64,000 nt of DNA from Diogma glabrata (lineage: Eukaryota; Arthropoda; Insecta; Diptera; Cylindrotomidae), in the NCBI GenBank assembly GCA_963693315.1, contig OY856186.1, positions 78,807,040-78,871,039 on the forward strand, in the 5' to 3' direction. Positions within the stretch are counted from its first letter, which is position 1. Each line of letters begins with the position of its first letter. Below the pieces are notes generated by a model. The model searched no databases. It saw only the letters and a program-made list of their open reading frames with translations, and was not told where the DNA came from. A program made the position numbers and the translations under genes. Below, piece after piece: positions 1-10,240 of the stretch.

Positions 1-59
1 TTCACTGTTTCTATTAAATTGTGCAAAAATGATGCAAAAATGATGCTGAAAACTGTTTT

Positions 60-285
60 GCTTATATTACATGAAATTCTTCAGTTTTACTTTGACAGAC
101 ATGTACTTTGTTTTGTTGATGTGAACATCCATTTGAGTATTCACTAACAAAGCATTTTCCAGGACTTGCCCAATTTTTATAATATAAACTTGAGTTGTTC
201 ACTGATGTTTTACGTCTTCACTTTTCACTAAAGTGGTGCTGTTGCTTGAAATGATTATGATGTAATGCGAAAACTAGATATTCTA
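60..285. repeat. dispersed repeat, copy 1 (relative at 16855-17005)
   Basis: The stretch 'cccaatttttataat' followed by 'gttgcttgaaatgat' and 'gatgtaatgcgaaaac' recurs in the same order near 16905-16985. The flanks also share 'ttttgttttgtt' and 'catttgaataa'-like words. No coding content or terminal repeats were seen. It is probably a fragment of an old dispersed element. Confidence 0.4.
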
Positions 286-319
286 AAAATAAGATATTCC
301 AAAATTCTAAAATAAATTA

Positions 320-1110
320 GAAAGTTTCTTAAATTAAGTGCACTATCATATGACACCCCACTCGTTAGGATCAAAAACGATTTTTTCACCCTTCCTCAAT
401 CTCACCCCCTCAAAATACAGAAAATAATTATGTGATACTTCGTTATATTTTTCGCTCAGGGTTTATCAAATTTCCTATCTCTGTGTGTTTTTTCAAAATT
501 TTCTGTTAGTGAACGTCGAAACACAGAGGGGGGACCAGACCAACCATATTTTTTGCACTTTTTTGACAATAATTCAAAAACCGTGCTCGGAAAAATTCTA
601 AAAAAAATTACAATGTTTTCTTACATTAAGTGCTCTTTTATATGACACTCCACTTATAAGGGTCATAAAAGATTATAAGGGTCAGCCTCATCCTCTCAAA
701 ATACAGAAAAAAAATTATGTGACACTTCGCTATAGTTTTCGCTCAGAGTTTATCAATCTTTCTATCACCGTGAATTTTTTCAAATTTTTCAGTCAATTAA
801 GCTCGAAATCCAAGGTGGTGTTTTTCCCCCTTTTGGTTCCAACCCCTTTAATAAATACGATACGTATTTTGCACTTCCTTATATTTTTTGTTCAAAGGTT
901 GCCACTTTTTCTATATTTTCAAAAACTTTTGAAGTTTTTTTATTAAATAGGTTCGGAACTAAGTAGAGAAAGAAAACATGAAAAAACGCTATTATTCAAT
1001 TTTATTCAAAAAACTGTTTAGTGAAAAATTCTAAAATACATTTTTAAAGTTTATTGAATTCAAGCCCTTTCATATGATACACTACTTGACTCGGCAAAAA
1101 AAAGTATTTT
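320..1110. repeat. degenerate tandem repeat, unit about 290 bp or longer
   Basis: A block holding 'aagtgcactatcatatgaca', then 'cctcaaaatacagaaaa', then 'ttcgctcagggtttatcaa' recurs about 290 bp later (335-505 against 628-790) with many substitutions. A third, weaker start lies near 1060 ('tttcatatgatacact'). A related block is near 24000-24200. All frames are full of stops, so this is noncoding. Confidence 0.55.
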
Positions 1111-1319
1111 CTTAAAGGCCTTACATAATAGTCCCGTAAAACAAACGAAAACAACTTTATTTTTTTTATCCGTCAACTTCAAGGGACAGGTTAGTTTTAT
1201 ACGCATCTTAAATTTCAGGTTCATAGGATTTATTTTTTCTAAGATAACCGATTTTAATTCAAAAACACATCGTAGTCTCACCAATAGTGTTCCGTATAAA
1301 AAAACGGAACCCCAATACC

Positions 1320-2301
1320 CATGACAGACACAAACTAGATAATTGTGAATTCCCGATTATACTGTTATTTTTTTCAGTCTGTCACTACACGATTACACTG
1401 CTTTCAAGATAATCGTGTTTCATAACTAGATTATGGTATAATCTTGTTTTTCAAACCCGATAATCGTGAAATGTGAAAAAGACAAAGAATGTGCAAGTTT
1501 AGTGTGATAGAACTATTTTTTATAGTTATTTACATATCGAGGGCTGAAAGTTGAAGATTACGCCTGCTTTTATTGAACCAAGGGTGTAATCTTCCTTTCA
1601 GCCTTAGCGTAAGTACAACGTTTTACGCACAATTGCACAACTTAATTGTAGAATAAATCAATTTTTGAATTTTTTAAACTCGCTAGAGATTTTGAAAATT
1701 ATACTAAACATGCCATGATTTTCTCTATAAACTTCATACAATAATTTATTTGTTTGTTTTAATTTTATGATTATTTTGCGGGCGATTTTTTTACGGGCGG
1801 CAAAGTAGAAAAATACACTAATGTTTTATATAGCAACGGGTTTTATTTTACGGGCGTTAAGTTCAACTTTCAGTCATAATAACTAGGATGTAAAATGTAT
1901 TTTACGATTCGTTTGTGCGTAAAATAATTAATGAAAATAATTAATCTTTCACAGATAAAAACAATTGCACCATAAAAATACTAATTAGTTTCAAATCATG
2001 ATTTCATTATTATTATTTTATTGCTAGTAGAGTTTTATAATTTTTCTTATCATTCTATTTTATCGAATAATTAATTTCCCAAATAATAATTTTTGTATTA
2101 TTAAAATATCAAATTTGAAATGAAGTTTGTTAGCATGTAGAAATTATTTTAGAATATTTCATAGAGTGAAGTTAGGTAAAATTCTGTAATCGTGTTTGTG
2201 TCTATCATTAAATTTTTCAAATCACGATTACAATAACTTTTTAATTATTGTAATCACGATTTGATTAGAGATAATCGCGATTATGTTTGAGTCTGTCAAT
2301 G
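1320..2301. mobile_element. MITE-like element with AATCGTGATTA-type subterminal motifs
   Basis: The ends form an imperfect inverted repeat: 'ccatgacagacacaaacta' at the left against the complement of 'gagtctgtcaatgg' at the right. Inside each end, the word 'aatcgtgatta' or close variants recurs several times in both orientations (1330-1480 and 2180-2285). There is no ORF. I could not define a clean TSD. The interior is interrupted by a smaller inverted-repeat element at 1542-1875. Confidence 0.55.
1542..1875. mobile_element. nested MITE, TIR GGCTGAAAGTTGAA
   Basis: The left end 'ggctgaaagttgaagattac' is matched in inverted orientation by 'gttcaactttcagtc' at the right. Internally, 'gtaatcttcctttcagcc' (about 1588-1605) forms a second inverted copy of the left end, and a 'ttttacgggcg' word recurs near 1790 and 1850. 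No ORF is present. It sits inside the 1320-2301 element. Confidence 0.5.
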
Positions 2302-2790
2302 GTATAATACTATAATACAACAGGTGAAATTTGAGTTTTATCAAATTGTATGTGTCATGCATGCAACAAAACTGATTACGCCACAAAAAGATTTACGCAT
2401 CTAAATTTTTCGAAACCATGAAAACTCTAAGAAATTATTATTTATTTTACTAACAAATAAAAGAGTGAGTTTTGTACATAATCGATATTGACGTCTTATA
2501 ATTTTCCAAAAATATTAAAAGTCTAATAGCGTAAATAGTAAATCAAGCGCCGATTCCAAATTAATTCTAAAAATGTACATTTCTTCAAACACGCATTTAG
2601 TGAGCTTTACTAAATTCACTTTCATTTGGGACAACTATATATTTCAACACAGTTTTAAAGTTATTTATTAGGGCCGATTGTATGAATGCGGATAGAAAAT
2701 AAATCCTCGGAATAATCATCGTTTGCATTGTATGAATCAGGATAAAATAAAAAATCTATCAGATGATTGTAGATCTATCCTTAGATCTAT

Positions 2791-3106
2791 TAGTCCGGTA
2801 GAAATAGACATAAAAAAAGGGCTAGGCTTACAATGATTCCCATAGAGCTGAAAACTGGTACAGACCTTAAGTTCACCATTATAAGTAATATGTCAAAAGT
2901 CCCCATCGATCCCATGTGTGCGTAAAAAGTTATTCAAGGTCAAAAGTCAAAAAAATCGTTTTTTTTGCGTTTTTCTCGTAAACGGTAAATATTATCGCCA
3001 AAATAGGTGAGATAAAACTTGTAGATCATTAAATTTTCTACAAGAAATATTCCAATACTTTTTTTCGTATGAATCACTGTTTAAGAGATATCGCGGTTTC
3101 GAAACA
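2791..3106 (+). repeat. left ~310-bp terminal inverted repeat
   Basis: Inverted partner of 5603-5903. Shared words include 'tagtccggtagaaatagaca', 'cagaccttaagttcaccat', 'ccccatcgatcccatg' and, at the inner end, 'gagatatcgcggtttc'. Small indels and substitutions indicate some age. Confidence 0.75.
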
Positions 3107-3498
3107 TAAAAAAATCGTATTCTATATAATATGCACACATTTCCGCACCACCCATGCGGTAGTGTGCTTGGCGCTTTTTTTTAACGTGGTTTCCCCTGTA
3201 AGAATATTCCACGATCAATTGTGAGCCATTTTTATTAGATAAAATTAGATAATTAACCCTTTTAGTCATCACAGGTTAAAGTGGCCATAGTGTGATTTGG
3301 TGGTTTAATGGGCTCACAATAGTCGTGCAACCAAATTATTGCAAAAGAGAGATGACTAAAAAGGGTTTATTAAAAAATAATACTGTTGATAATGATAAAA
3401 AAATGAAATTTTGTCGTCTTGATAAAAATTTCAGTCTGATTGGTAATCTTGAAACTCAACTTCAACAGTAATGCCTTCTTCGCTGTCTTCTTCTTCTT

Positions 3499-5440
3499 CT
3501 ACCTCGATACGAAAGATACATCAGTTGTCTCGTCATACACCTTGGATAAATCTTCATCTGTTGTACTTGACACAACATTTGAGCAAGTTTGGCCTTGACA
3601 ATTGGGACATGTTACTGAGCAAAGCAATCCAACTTTTTTACAGCCACAGCTTGCATGTACAACCTTTATTGCAATTGAAAAAAAAATGGTGTTAAGAAGT
3701 TTCTCTGAAGCAGGAGGGAGTAAAGTTTGAATTGTCTCTAAAATATTATCAATTAATTTCCATCCCCAATCTTCTGGATCCAATTGATTTCCTTGCCACA
3801 CTTGAACTTGGTAAAATACATGATATAAATGTTGGTAAGCAGATGCAGATTTTGGAGGAAGACAATATAGTTCGACTCTTTTATTTTTACGAGTATTTTT
3901 AACAAAGCTCAAATATCTATACTTGTCGATGCAATTAATTTTTTTTGGAGCTCCATACATAGCAAAAAGAAAGCGAATCCCGTTCATGATGAGGACTTGG
4001 GGAGATGAGCCAATCTCTTGGAACACTTCGGCAGATTGAGTTAAATCATTACGTTTTTCAAATAATTTGAATGCTGTTATTTTACCCCTTTGGGATAGGT
4101 AGATAATGTTTTTGATGAATATATTTTTGTTTGTTGTTGAGCCTTCCCAGGATTCAAAAAATAAATAATTTTATCAAGCGGAGTGCGTGCAGTTAGCAAC
4201 ACCAACAAATCAACATCTTCACCAACAACAATAGTTGCATTTGTTGTATTAAATTTTTCTTTTGCTGTTTCAATTATGAGTACATTAGCGTCATTATCAG
4301 CCTCCCGAGCAGAAATTAGTTAGGGAAAACCTGAATACAGTCAGGGCGTGATCAGGGCCTGGTGAGTCCTACAAGGGCAATTCCTATTAAGGCAATCTGA
4401 TGTGGGCCTGTTCCGGGCCTGATTTAGAATACCCTTTTAGGGTTAACCTTATTTGAATATATCCGACCCTGATCAGATTTTTCGTATTTTACCCCTAGCT
4501 GAAATTTAAATGGGTTAAAATTCACTAGAGTATTATCCATTCTAGAAATATATAGCTAAAATCGTTTCATGTATATTTTAGTTGTAGCTTCTCAGCTGAA
4601 CGATTATAATAATAGTCATTAAGGTGATATGTATGTTTTAATTTTTTCCATTGTAATGTTTTTATTTTAATTTGATTAATTTATGTATATAATATATAAA
4701 TATATATCAGGGTCTGGTCAGGATATCCCAATCTGGGCCTGATCCGATTATCCCAATCAGGGTCTGATCCGGTAATCCCAATCAGGACCTGATGGGGCAA
4801 AAGCGTTACACTCATGATCAGGGCCCAATCAGGCAGCCCTACCAATGCCTGATCCGGGTTAGGGCAAACCTGATCAGGGCCTTACTTGAGCCCTAACAAA
4901 TTTCTGCTCGGGCTGTTTCACTGAAATGGTTGCTGTTGTAAATGTTTCTCATAACATTTAAATAAAGCGAGACTTGTTATAAGTATTTGCAAGGAATTTT
5001 TGTTGGTTTGTTGGAACTGTCATAAATTTATCGAAAACGACATCAAAAGAAGAAGATGTTTTTGTATTACGACGACGTTGTTCTGCAGCTTTAATGTTTT
5101 TCGTATAATCAGCATAACCATCAAATACTATAACTACTCTATGACCAAAATGTCTATGTACATATTGGACATATTTATCAAAAACAACGTTAAATGTTTC
5201 TTCTTGATCCCATACAACGCGATGTAATAGATATCCTCCATCGATAATGTAAGTAGCAGTTGTATTGCCCATTTCAATGCCCACGGGTTGAAAGCAATAA
5301 TAAATAGATGACTTTTGTGCTTTACGCATTCCAACAGCATCAAAGAGCAATAATGGGTAAGGGGCTAATTTATACTCAAAAACAAAAGAAAAGCAAACAG
5401 ATGTTTCTCAAGGTTATACGGACGAATGAAATTGGGGACT
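3499..5440 (-). pseudogene. broken transposon gene: FEN1/XPG-like PIN motifs plus CXC cysteine cluster
   Basis: Read on the minus strand from about 5440. The first block contains 'YIIDGGYLLHRVVW' and 'VVIVFDGYADYTKN' followed by an EQRRR basic stretch. After two in-frame stops near 4955-4965 and the inserted MITE (4304-4912), the frame resumes as 'VKQADNDANVLI' and 'IVGEDVDLLVLL'. The last block (3499-4026) ends with 'CGCKKVGLLCSVTCPNCQG', a CXC-type cluster. The acidic motifs D, FDG, A-D-x-D-A and E-D-x-D occur in the order seen in FEN1/XPG-type PIN nucleases, which makes a structure-specific nuclease plausible; this is inference. Similar proteins recur in many arthropod genomes with no assigned function, as far as I recall. 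Just before the cluster a local out-of-frame stretch hides a 'FNCNKGCTC' reading, implying a compensated frameshift. Dead by stops, frameshifts and insertion. Confidence 0.6.
4304..4912. mobile_element. 609-bp MITE with CAGGnCCTGATC motif arrays
   Basis: TIRs are 'cccgagcagaaattagttag' (4304 onward) and the complement of 'ctaacaaatttctgctcggg' (ending 4912). The dinucleotide 'ct' flanks both ends. Deleting the element plus one 'ct' rejoins the interrupted reading frame as V-K-Q-A-D-N-D, which supports a 2-bp duplication. Both arms hold irregular runs of 'cagggcctgatc'-like words (4340-4480 and 4700-4890). The centre (about 4520-4660) is AT-rich and matches the core of the element at 52680-53720. 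No ORF. Confidence 0.75.
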
Positions 5441-5602
5441 GAGTTTCTTTTAAGTGTATATTCTTTAATATTTTATATTGATGATGATAATGATATATAA
5501 TATGTGTAAGTTACACATACTAATATTGTTACTGATACCATAATATTAAAAGTCTAATGATGCATATAGACGACGTAGACGTGTTTTTTAGTATTTTCAT
5601 CT

Positions 5603-5903
5603 TTTGAAACCGCGATATCTCTTAAACGGGGATTCATACGAAAAAAAGTATTAATCATTTTTTGTAGAAAATTTAATGATCTACAAGTTTTATTTCACCT
5701 ATTTCGGCGATAATATTTACCGATGACGAGAAAAACGCAAAAAAACGATTTTTTTTACCTTTGACCTTGAATAACTTTTTACGCACACATGGGATCGATG
5801 GGGACTTTTGACATGTTACTTATAATGGTGAACTTAAGGTCTGTATCAATTTTCAGCTCTATGGGAATTATTGCAATTTGGAATGTCTATTTCTACCGGA
5901 CTA
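5603..5903 (-). repeat. right ~310-bp terminal inverted repeat
   Basis: Inverted partner of 2791-3106; see that entry for the shared words. The outer end 'tctaccggacta' is followed directly by 'tatcttc'. Confidence 0.75.
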
Positions 5904-6316
5904 TATCTTCTATTTTTCTTCTCTAAAACAAATGATAAAACAATTTATTTTTTCTTGACATGCGCATCGCAGGAAAATTTTGATTTGAATTTGTGGTTAT
6001 TTTTGAATTTAAATTTCTGCGTTTCAAAAATTTGTTTTTTGATATAAATTAATAGTAAAATAAATAATATTTTTAATATAACTTTGATATATTCAATTTC
6101 AATTTTGAAATAATATTTAATTTATAATTAAATTTATTTAATATGAAAGTAAAAGAAAAAGTAGTGCCACTTATAAAAAAAATGCTATAAACTGCAATAA
6201 AAATTAATCTATCCGTGTTCATACAATCGACGAAAAAAAAGAATCCTCGGATGAAGATAGCTAATTTTATCCTCGGATTTTTTTCTATCCATCCTTGTAT
6301 ACAATCGGCCCTTATT

Positions 6317-7528
6317 GTACAAGATGATAAAATTACACTTTATCTTTGAGAGCGATTTTATCATCGTGTGGAATACAACATTTTTTTCTATAGCAACTGT
6401 TAAAGAAGACCAAAAAATGAAGAAAAATCATTGATAAATTAAATTAAAAGTGTCAGGAAAAAACATTTTCGCGAAAAAATGAGAATGAGGTGGCGTTGAT
6501 AACTTTTTGAATTTTATAAATAAACAAACAAATCAATTTTTTTTGAATTTTGGAAAAATTTGAAGAATATCAACAGTAAAATACTTATATCAAAATACTT
6601 TATCTACCCTTGCTTTTAAAGTGCTAATTTATCTACCCTTGATGGTAAAGTGCAACTTTCCCCTCTAATTTTAGTTGATAATAGCACGTTTTAATAGTTG
6701 GTACAGAAAAAATTATTTATTTTGTTATTATTTATTGAATGAAAATTGTGTTCCAAACAATTCAAAAACAGTGAAAATAAATGTAAAATCCTTAAAAGCA
6801 GAACAAAACATAAGTCTAGGTCGGTGCAGACAGACTTGATGAAATGCACATTTTGAAATATCCATTTGGAATGAATGGGCACTTTTTTACTTTTATAAAG
6901 CTGTTCTAAATACGATAGTTTGTCATAATTTCGGATTTGGAATCCGTCTCAATTGTTTTAAATTGTAAAAAATTTAATTTTAAAATAAATTTCACCTTAG
7001 CGCTTAATCAAGTTGTTTAGTGTAAGAATTTTCTAAATAGAAACATGTGGTTCTGGAGTTATCGAACTACAGAATAACACATTCATGTTTTGTTTTGTGT
7101 TTTTGTATCTTTGGCGAAAAAATTGGAAGAAAACCTAAGGTCTGAAAAATGTTTATGTTTTGTTAGCGTAAATTTAATACTTCGATCTCACCACACGGAA
7201 GTTACCAGATTTCTAAAATATCAAGAGAATTATCTTGAAAAAATAATGAAATAAAACAGAGAAAACATTTTAAAAAGTAAAAAGTTGCATCAGCACAATA
7301 TTATCCAGAAAACATATTAACAGCTTGTTTGTTTGTTAAAAAGGTCAAGGTTAAATTTAATCAAAACAAATATTTTGATTAAAATAAAACATTTGTTTAA
7401 ACCAATAAACCTGAATAGTAACTAAAATAATTAATTTAATAAACATAAAATATATAAAATGTGGATTTTATTTGAATGAATATTTTTGTATATACGAAAT
7501 ACAAATTACAATGTTTTATATCTTTATG
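6317..7528. other. no gene recognised
   Basis: AT-rich sequence. Two near-identical words 'tttatctacccttg' are spaced about 38 bp apart near 6600-6640. No ORF with recognisable motifs, no terminal repeats and no simple array were seen. Confidence 0.5.
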
Positions 7529-7530
7529 TA

Positions 7531-9068
7531 CAGTAGGGGCAGAAAGTATGAGGCATGTTAAATAAATCAAAATAACTTTTGAAGTTGTATAGATATCGCA
7601 ACTATTTTAGATATTTAAATTTGTTTTAACAACCACAATTTGTTAAACATATAACTATATTTCAGGAGTGATTAAAAAAAATAAAAAAATATATACAGAT
7701 ATTTCTGGAAAATAGGCAAAAAATTCCTTAAAGTAAATATCTTGATAAAGTGATTAATGTACCTGCATTTAAAATTATTGTATTTTTTTCTAATAAAACT
7801 GAGGTTCCTTAGCGTACACACATATTTATATTAAGAAATAACGGTAAATCTATATTTTTTTTTAATCTTAGTCTATAAAGGACTTTTTTTTACAATATTC
7901 AGCGATAAAATGATTAAAAGATAAGAATTATCAATAATTCAACGTGAGAGAATATTTGTTTATCACGAAGAAGAATATTCTCAAGTTTAAATTGCTTAAA
8001 AATGAATATTTTTCGTCGAGCTGTCCATCGTACGTTTGCGCGCTATCGTGCTCCAGACACTCACCACTCAAAAAAACGTTCTCGCTGCCCAAAAAAATAC
8101 ATCATAACGTCAAGAAATTGAAATAGCGGATATCTCTCTGTCTATCCTGCGAAGTTACTCTGAAGTACAATAAATTCCATGATCCGAAAGTTAGTGTGTC
8201 TACAATAAAAAGTATTATTCGAGAAAAAGGTCTTAATGAACGAGTTGCCGCACGGAAATCATTACTGCAACCAGGAAAAACAGTTAAAATAGGCACTGGC
8301 ACACAAAGATTGTTCATCTCGACAGTGATGGAAAGCCATGTGAACCGGTGAATCGCAGTTTGGAACCAAGCGAATAATTTCCGTAGTACGCAAGGATGGA
8401 GAATGATTTAGATGACTGCACAAGATGACTTGGTTGTGTGACATGGTGGAGGATCCGTTATGGTATGGAGATGCTTTGGCGGCAAGTAGCTTGCACAGAA
8501 TTGTGGGGATTATGAATAAGGAAATGTATAGAAACATTCTTGAAACCCAAGTTGTGCCATCTGCTAAGAAACTATTTCGGAATCAATAAGTCTTTATATA
8601 CAGGATAATTACCCCAAACATAAAAGAAAGATATGCACGCAATTTTAAAAGAATTTGGAAGTGCTCACAGTGTTGAAGTGGCCACCACAAACTCCTGATT
8701 GCAACCACATCAAATTACTATGGGAAGAAATGGATCGGAAGGTTCGAAAAACAAATATTGCATCTATTATTAATCTCTGGAAGATACTCCAGTCAGTGTG
8801 GGATAATTTGGATGCAGAATGTCTTGACAAATTAGTCGGTAGAATGCCAAAAACTGCCAAAAATTATTAAAAAAATGTGTGGTTATTTCGAAAAGTCCAA
8901 TATTGGGCTAAATAAACGTAAATGTGTGCTAAATTACTTTTAATTCGGTGTTAAAAAGTTAAAGTTTTATATTTCAATATTATTATAACACAATAAAATG
9001 AAGTGCATATTTAATTTTTGCTTTTTTACTAAAAATTAAAGTGTACCTCATACTTTCTGCCTCCACTG
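7531..9068 (+). mobile_element. Tc1/mariner-type transposon, dead
   Basis: TIRs are 'cagtaggggcagaaagtatg' at 7531 and the complement of 'catactttctgcctccactg' ending at 9068. TA dinucleotides lie immediately outside on both sides (7529-7530 and 9069-9070), the known Tc1/mariner target duplication. The 1.54-kb length and a plus-strand transposase remnant fit the family. Confidence 0.85.
7920..8870 (+). pseudogene. Tc1-like transposase remnant
   Basis: Readable in pieces over several frames. An N-terminal DNA-binding region ends in 'KVSVSTIKSIIREKGLNERV' (about 8180-8245). The later 'HGGGSVMVW' motif (about 8445-8472), 'LHRIVGIMNKEMYRNIL' (about 8493-8543), a 'QDNYPKH' motif (about 8602) and 'WPPQTPDCNHIKLLWEEMDR' (about 8680) are standard Tc1 landmarks in the right order. 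The first catalytic Asp region is deleted or scrambled near 8300-8380. The second Asp (QDN) remains. The third acidic residue, normally in a P-I-E motif, is replaced here by H-I-K. Multiple stops and frameshifts also rule out activity. Confidence 0.85.
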
Positions 9069-9097
9069 TACATTAAACTGGCTTAGAATTTTTAATT

Positions 9098-9305
9098 CAC
9101 TTGCATTTTGAAGATTTTTGTGAGCAATTAAACTCAAGTACCTAAAAAAATAATTTGGATTTTTCAGCTCCAAATATTTTCGCTGTTTCTCAGCGAAAAA
9201 CTGCAATTCTCTTAAACGTGTTTCAGTTTGGATTTAAAGCCATCAGTGCCATAGTTCAAACCCTTTTGAAGGCGCGCTATCTACTACGCCACCGTGGCGA
9301 TGTAG
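9098..9305 (-). mobile_element. tRNA-derived SINE, copy 1
   Basis: On the minus strand, 'ggtggcgtagtagatagcgc' is a pol III A-box-like start. It is followed about 45 bp later by a decayed B box and then 'ctgaaacacgtttaa'. The 3' part carries 'acttgagtttaattgctcac' then 'aaaaatc', identical to the SINE at 47432. It abuts the right end of the Tc1 element. The B box is too degenerate for a functional tRNA. Confidence 0.65.
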
Positions 9306-9309
9306 TCCG

Positions 9310-10236
9310 AAGTTGAAATGTCATCATTATTTACCTACTTAAGTTTAGAAATTTCTATTCTTATTCAATTTTGAATTTTAATGTTATTCTTAGTTTAATT
9401 ATTATTTAATTAATTATTTTATTATAATTATTTTGATTGCTACTTGAGATTAATTGCTCAAAAAAATCCTTTAAACATTTAAGTCTAGCGTCTTTTAAGT
9501 CTTTTAATTCTTCATAAATAACTGAAATCAATTTGTTCACGACCGAATTTTTTAATCGCAGTCCATTAGCTATTTTTTAATGCCCGTTAAGTATTTTATG
9601 TATCTCTCTTTATGAATTAAATTAATACTTGGGACCTATATTTGTTACGCTTATGTGTACATCTAAATAGTATCAGTTTTTGTAATATCTGAACGTCGCA
9701 GGCATATATTTATCTCTCTCAACTATGTTCAAGAAAATTGTTTTAGGAACCGTTATATGTAGACTTACTGAAATGACAATAATAAAGTTACAATTATTTT
9801 GTAATAAAAAAGCTAATTTTACAGAAATAAATAAAAATTTATTACTTAACAATCGGTGATAAACAATTTTTAATATAAAACGCAAAAACAAGGAGTCCGT
9901 TTCAGGTGTCCATTTCCAAAGAGTTGTCCACAAATTTCAATTTGTGAGTCATCACATTTTAATTAATTAGTTATTTGGATTATAGAACTTCAAATTAATT
10001 TTAAGAAACTCTCATCTTAAAAACTGTTGATTTTTAGGTTGCAAGGCTAGATCTCTGCCAAGCTTGTCTTTATTAATTTATTCAGAAATCGGACAGTATA
10101 AACATTATGCTAGAAGCCGTCAACTAACAGTTTTTAAAACAATTTTCTTGAACATAGATGAGAGTGATAAAAACACGCCTGACGCCCAGATATTATAAAA
10201 ATTGATAATATTTAGAGGTTATATGTTATTTAATGT
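9310..10236. other. no gene recognised; one SINE tail word
   Basis: AT-rich. The word 'tgctacttgagattaattgc' followed by 'tcaaaaaaatcc' (about 9438-9469) is a diverged match to the 3' part of the SINE family and may be a truncated copy. Nothing else was recognised. Confidence 0.4.
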
Positions 10237-10240
10237 TATA

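Larger units (their letters stand above)
2791..5903 (-). mobile_element. transposon with ~310-bp TIRs carrying a PIN-like/CXC gene
   Basis: Arms 2791-3106 and 5603-5903 are long inverted repeats at roughly 90 percent identity by eye. They start 'tagtccggtagaaatagaca' and run inward past 'gggatcgatggggactttt' (right arm, + strand) to a 'gatatcgcggtttc'-type inner end. Flanks read ..tat / tat.., compatible with a TA or TAT duplication. Between the arms, on the minus strand, lies one broken gene (about 3499-5440). Because the arms bracket exactly this gene, I infer that the gene belongs to the mobile element. I cannot name the superfamily. The element sits inside the 2671-6311 shell and is itself split by the 4304-4912 MITE. 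Confidence 0.65.
2671..6311. mobile_element. Harbinger-like outer element (shell) with TTA target duplication
   Basis: The terminal inverted repeat begins 'gggccgattgtat' at 2671 and is mirrored by 'atacaatcggccc' ending at 6311. The bases just outside are 'tta' on both sides (2668-2670 and 6312-6314). A 3-bp TWA duplication and GGG/GGC ends are known for the PIF/Harbinger superfamily, so that assignment is an inference from ends alone. Both arms carry subterminal repeats of a 'ttgtatgaa..cggat' word. No Harbinger transposase is visible. The interior is occupied by a different transposon (2791-5903), so this looks like a nonautonomous shell that served as a landing site. Confidence 0.65.
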
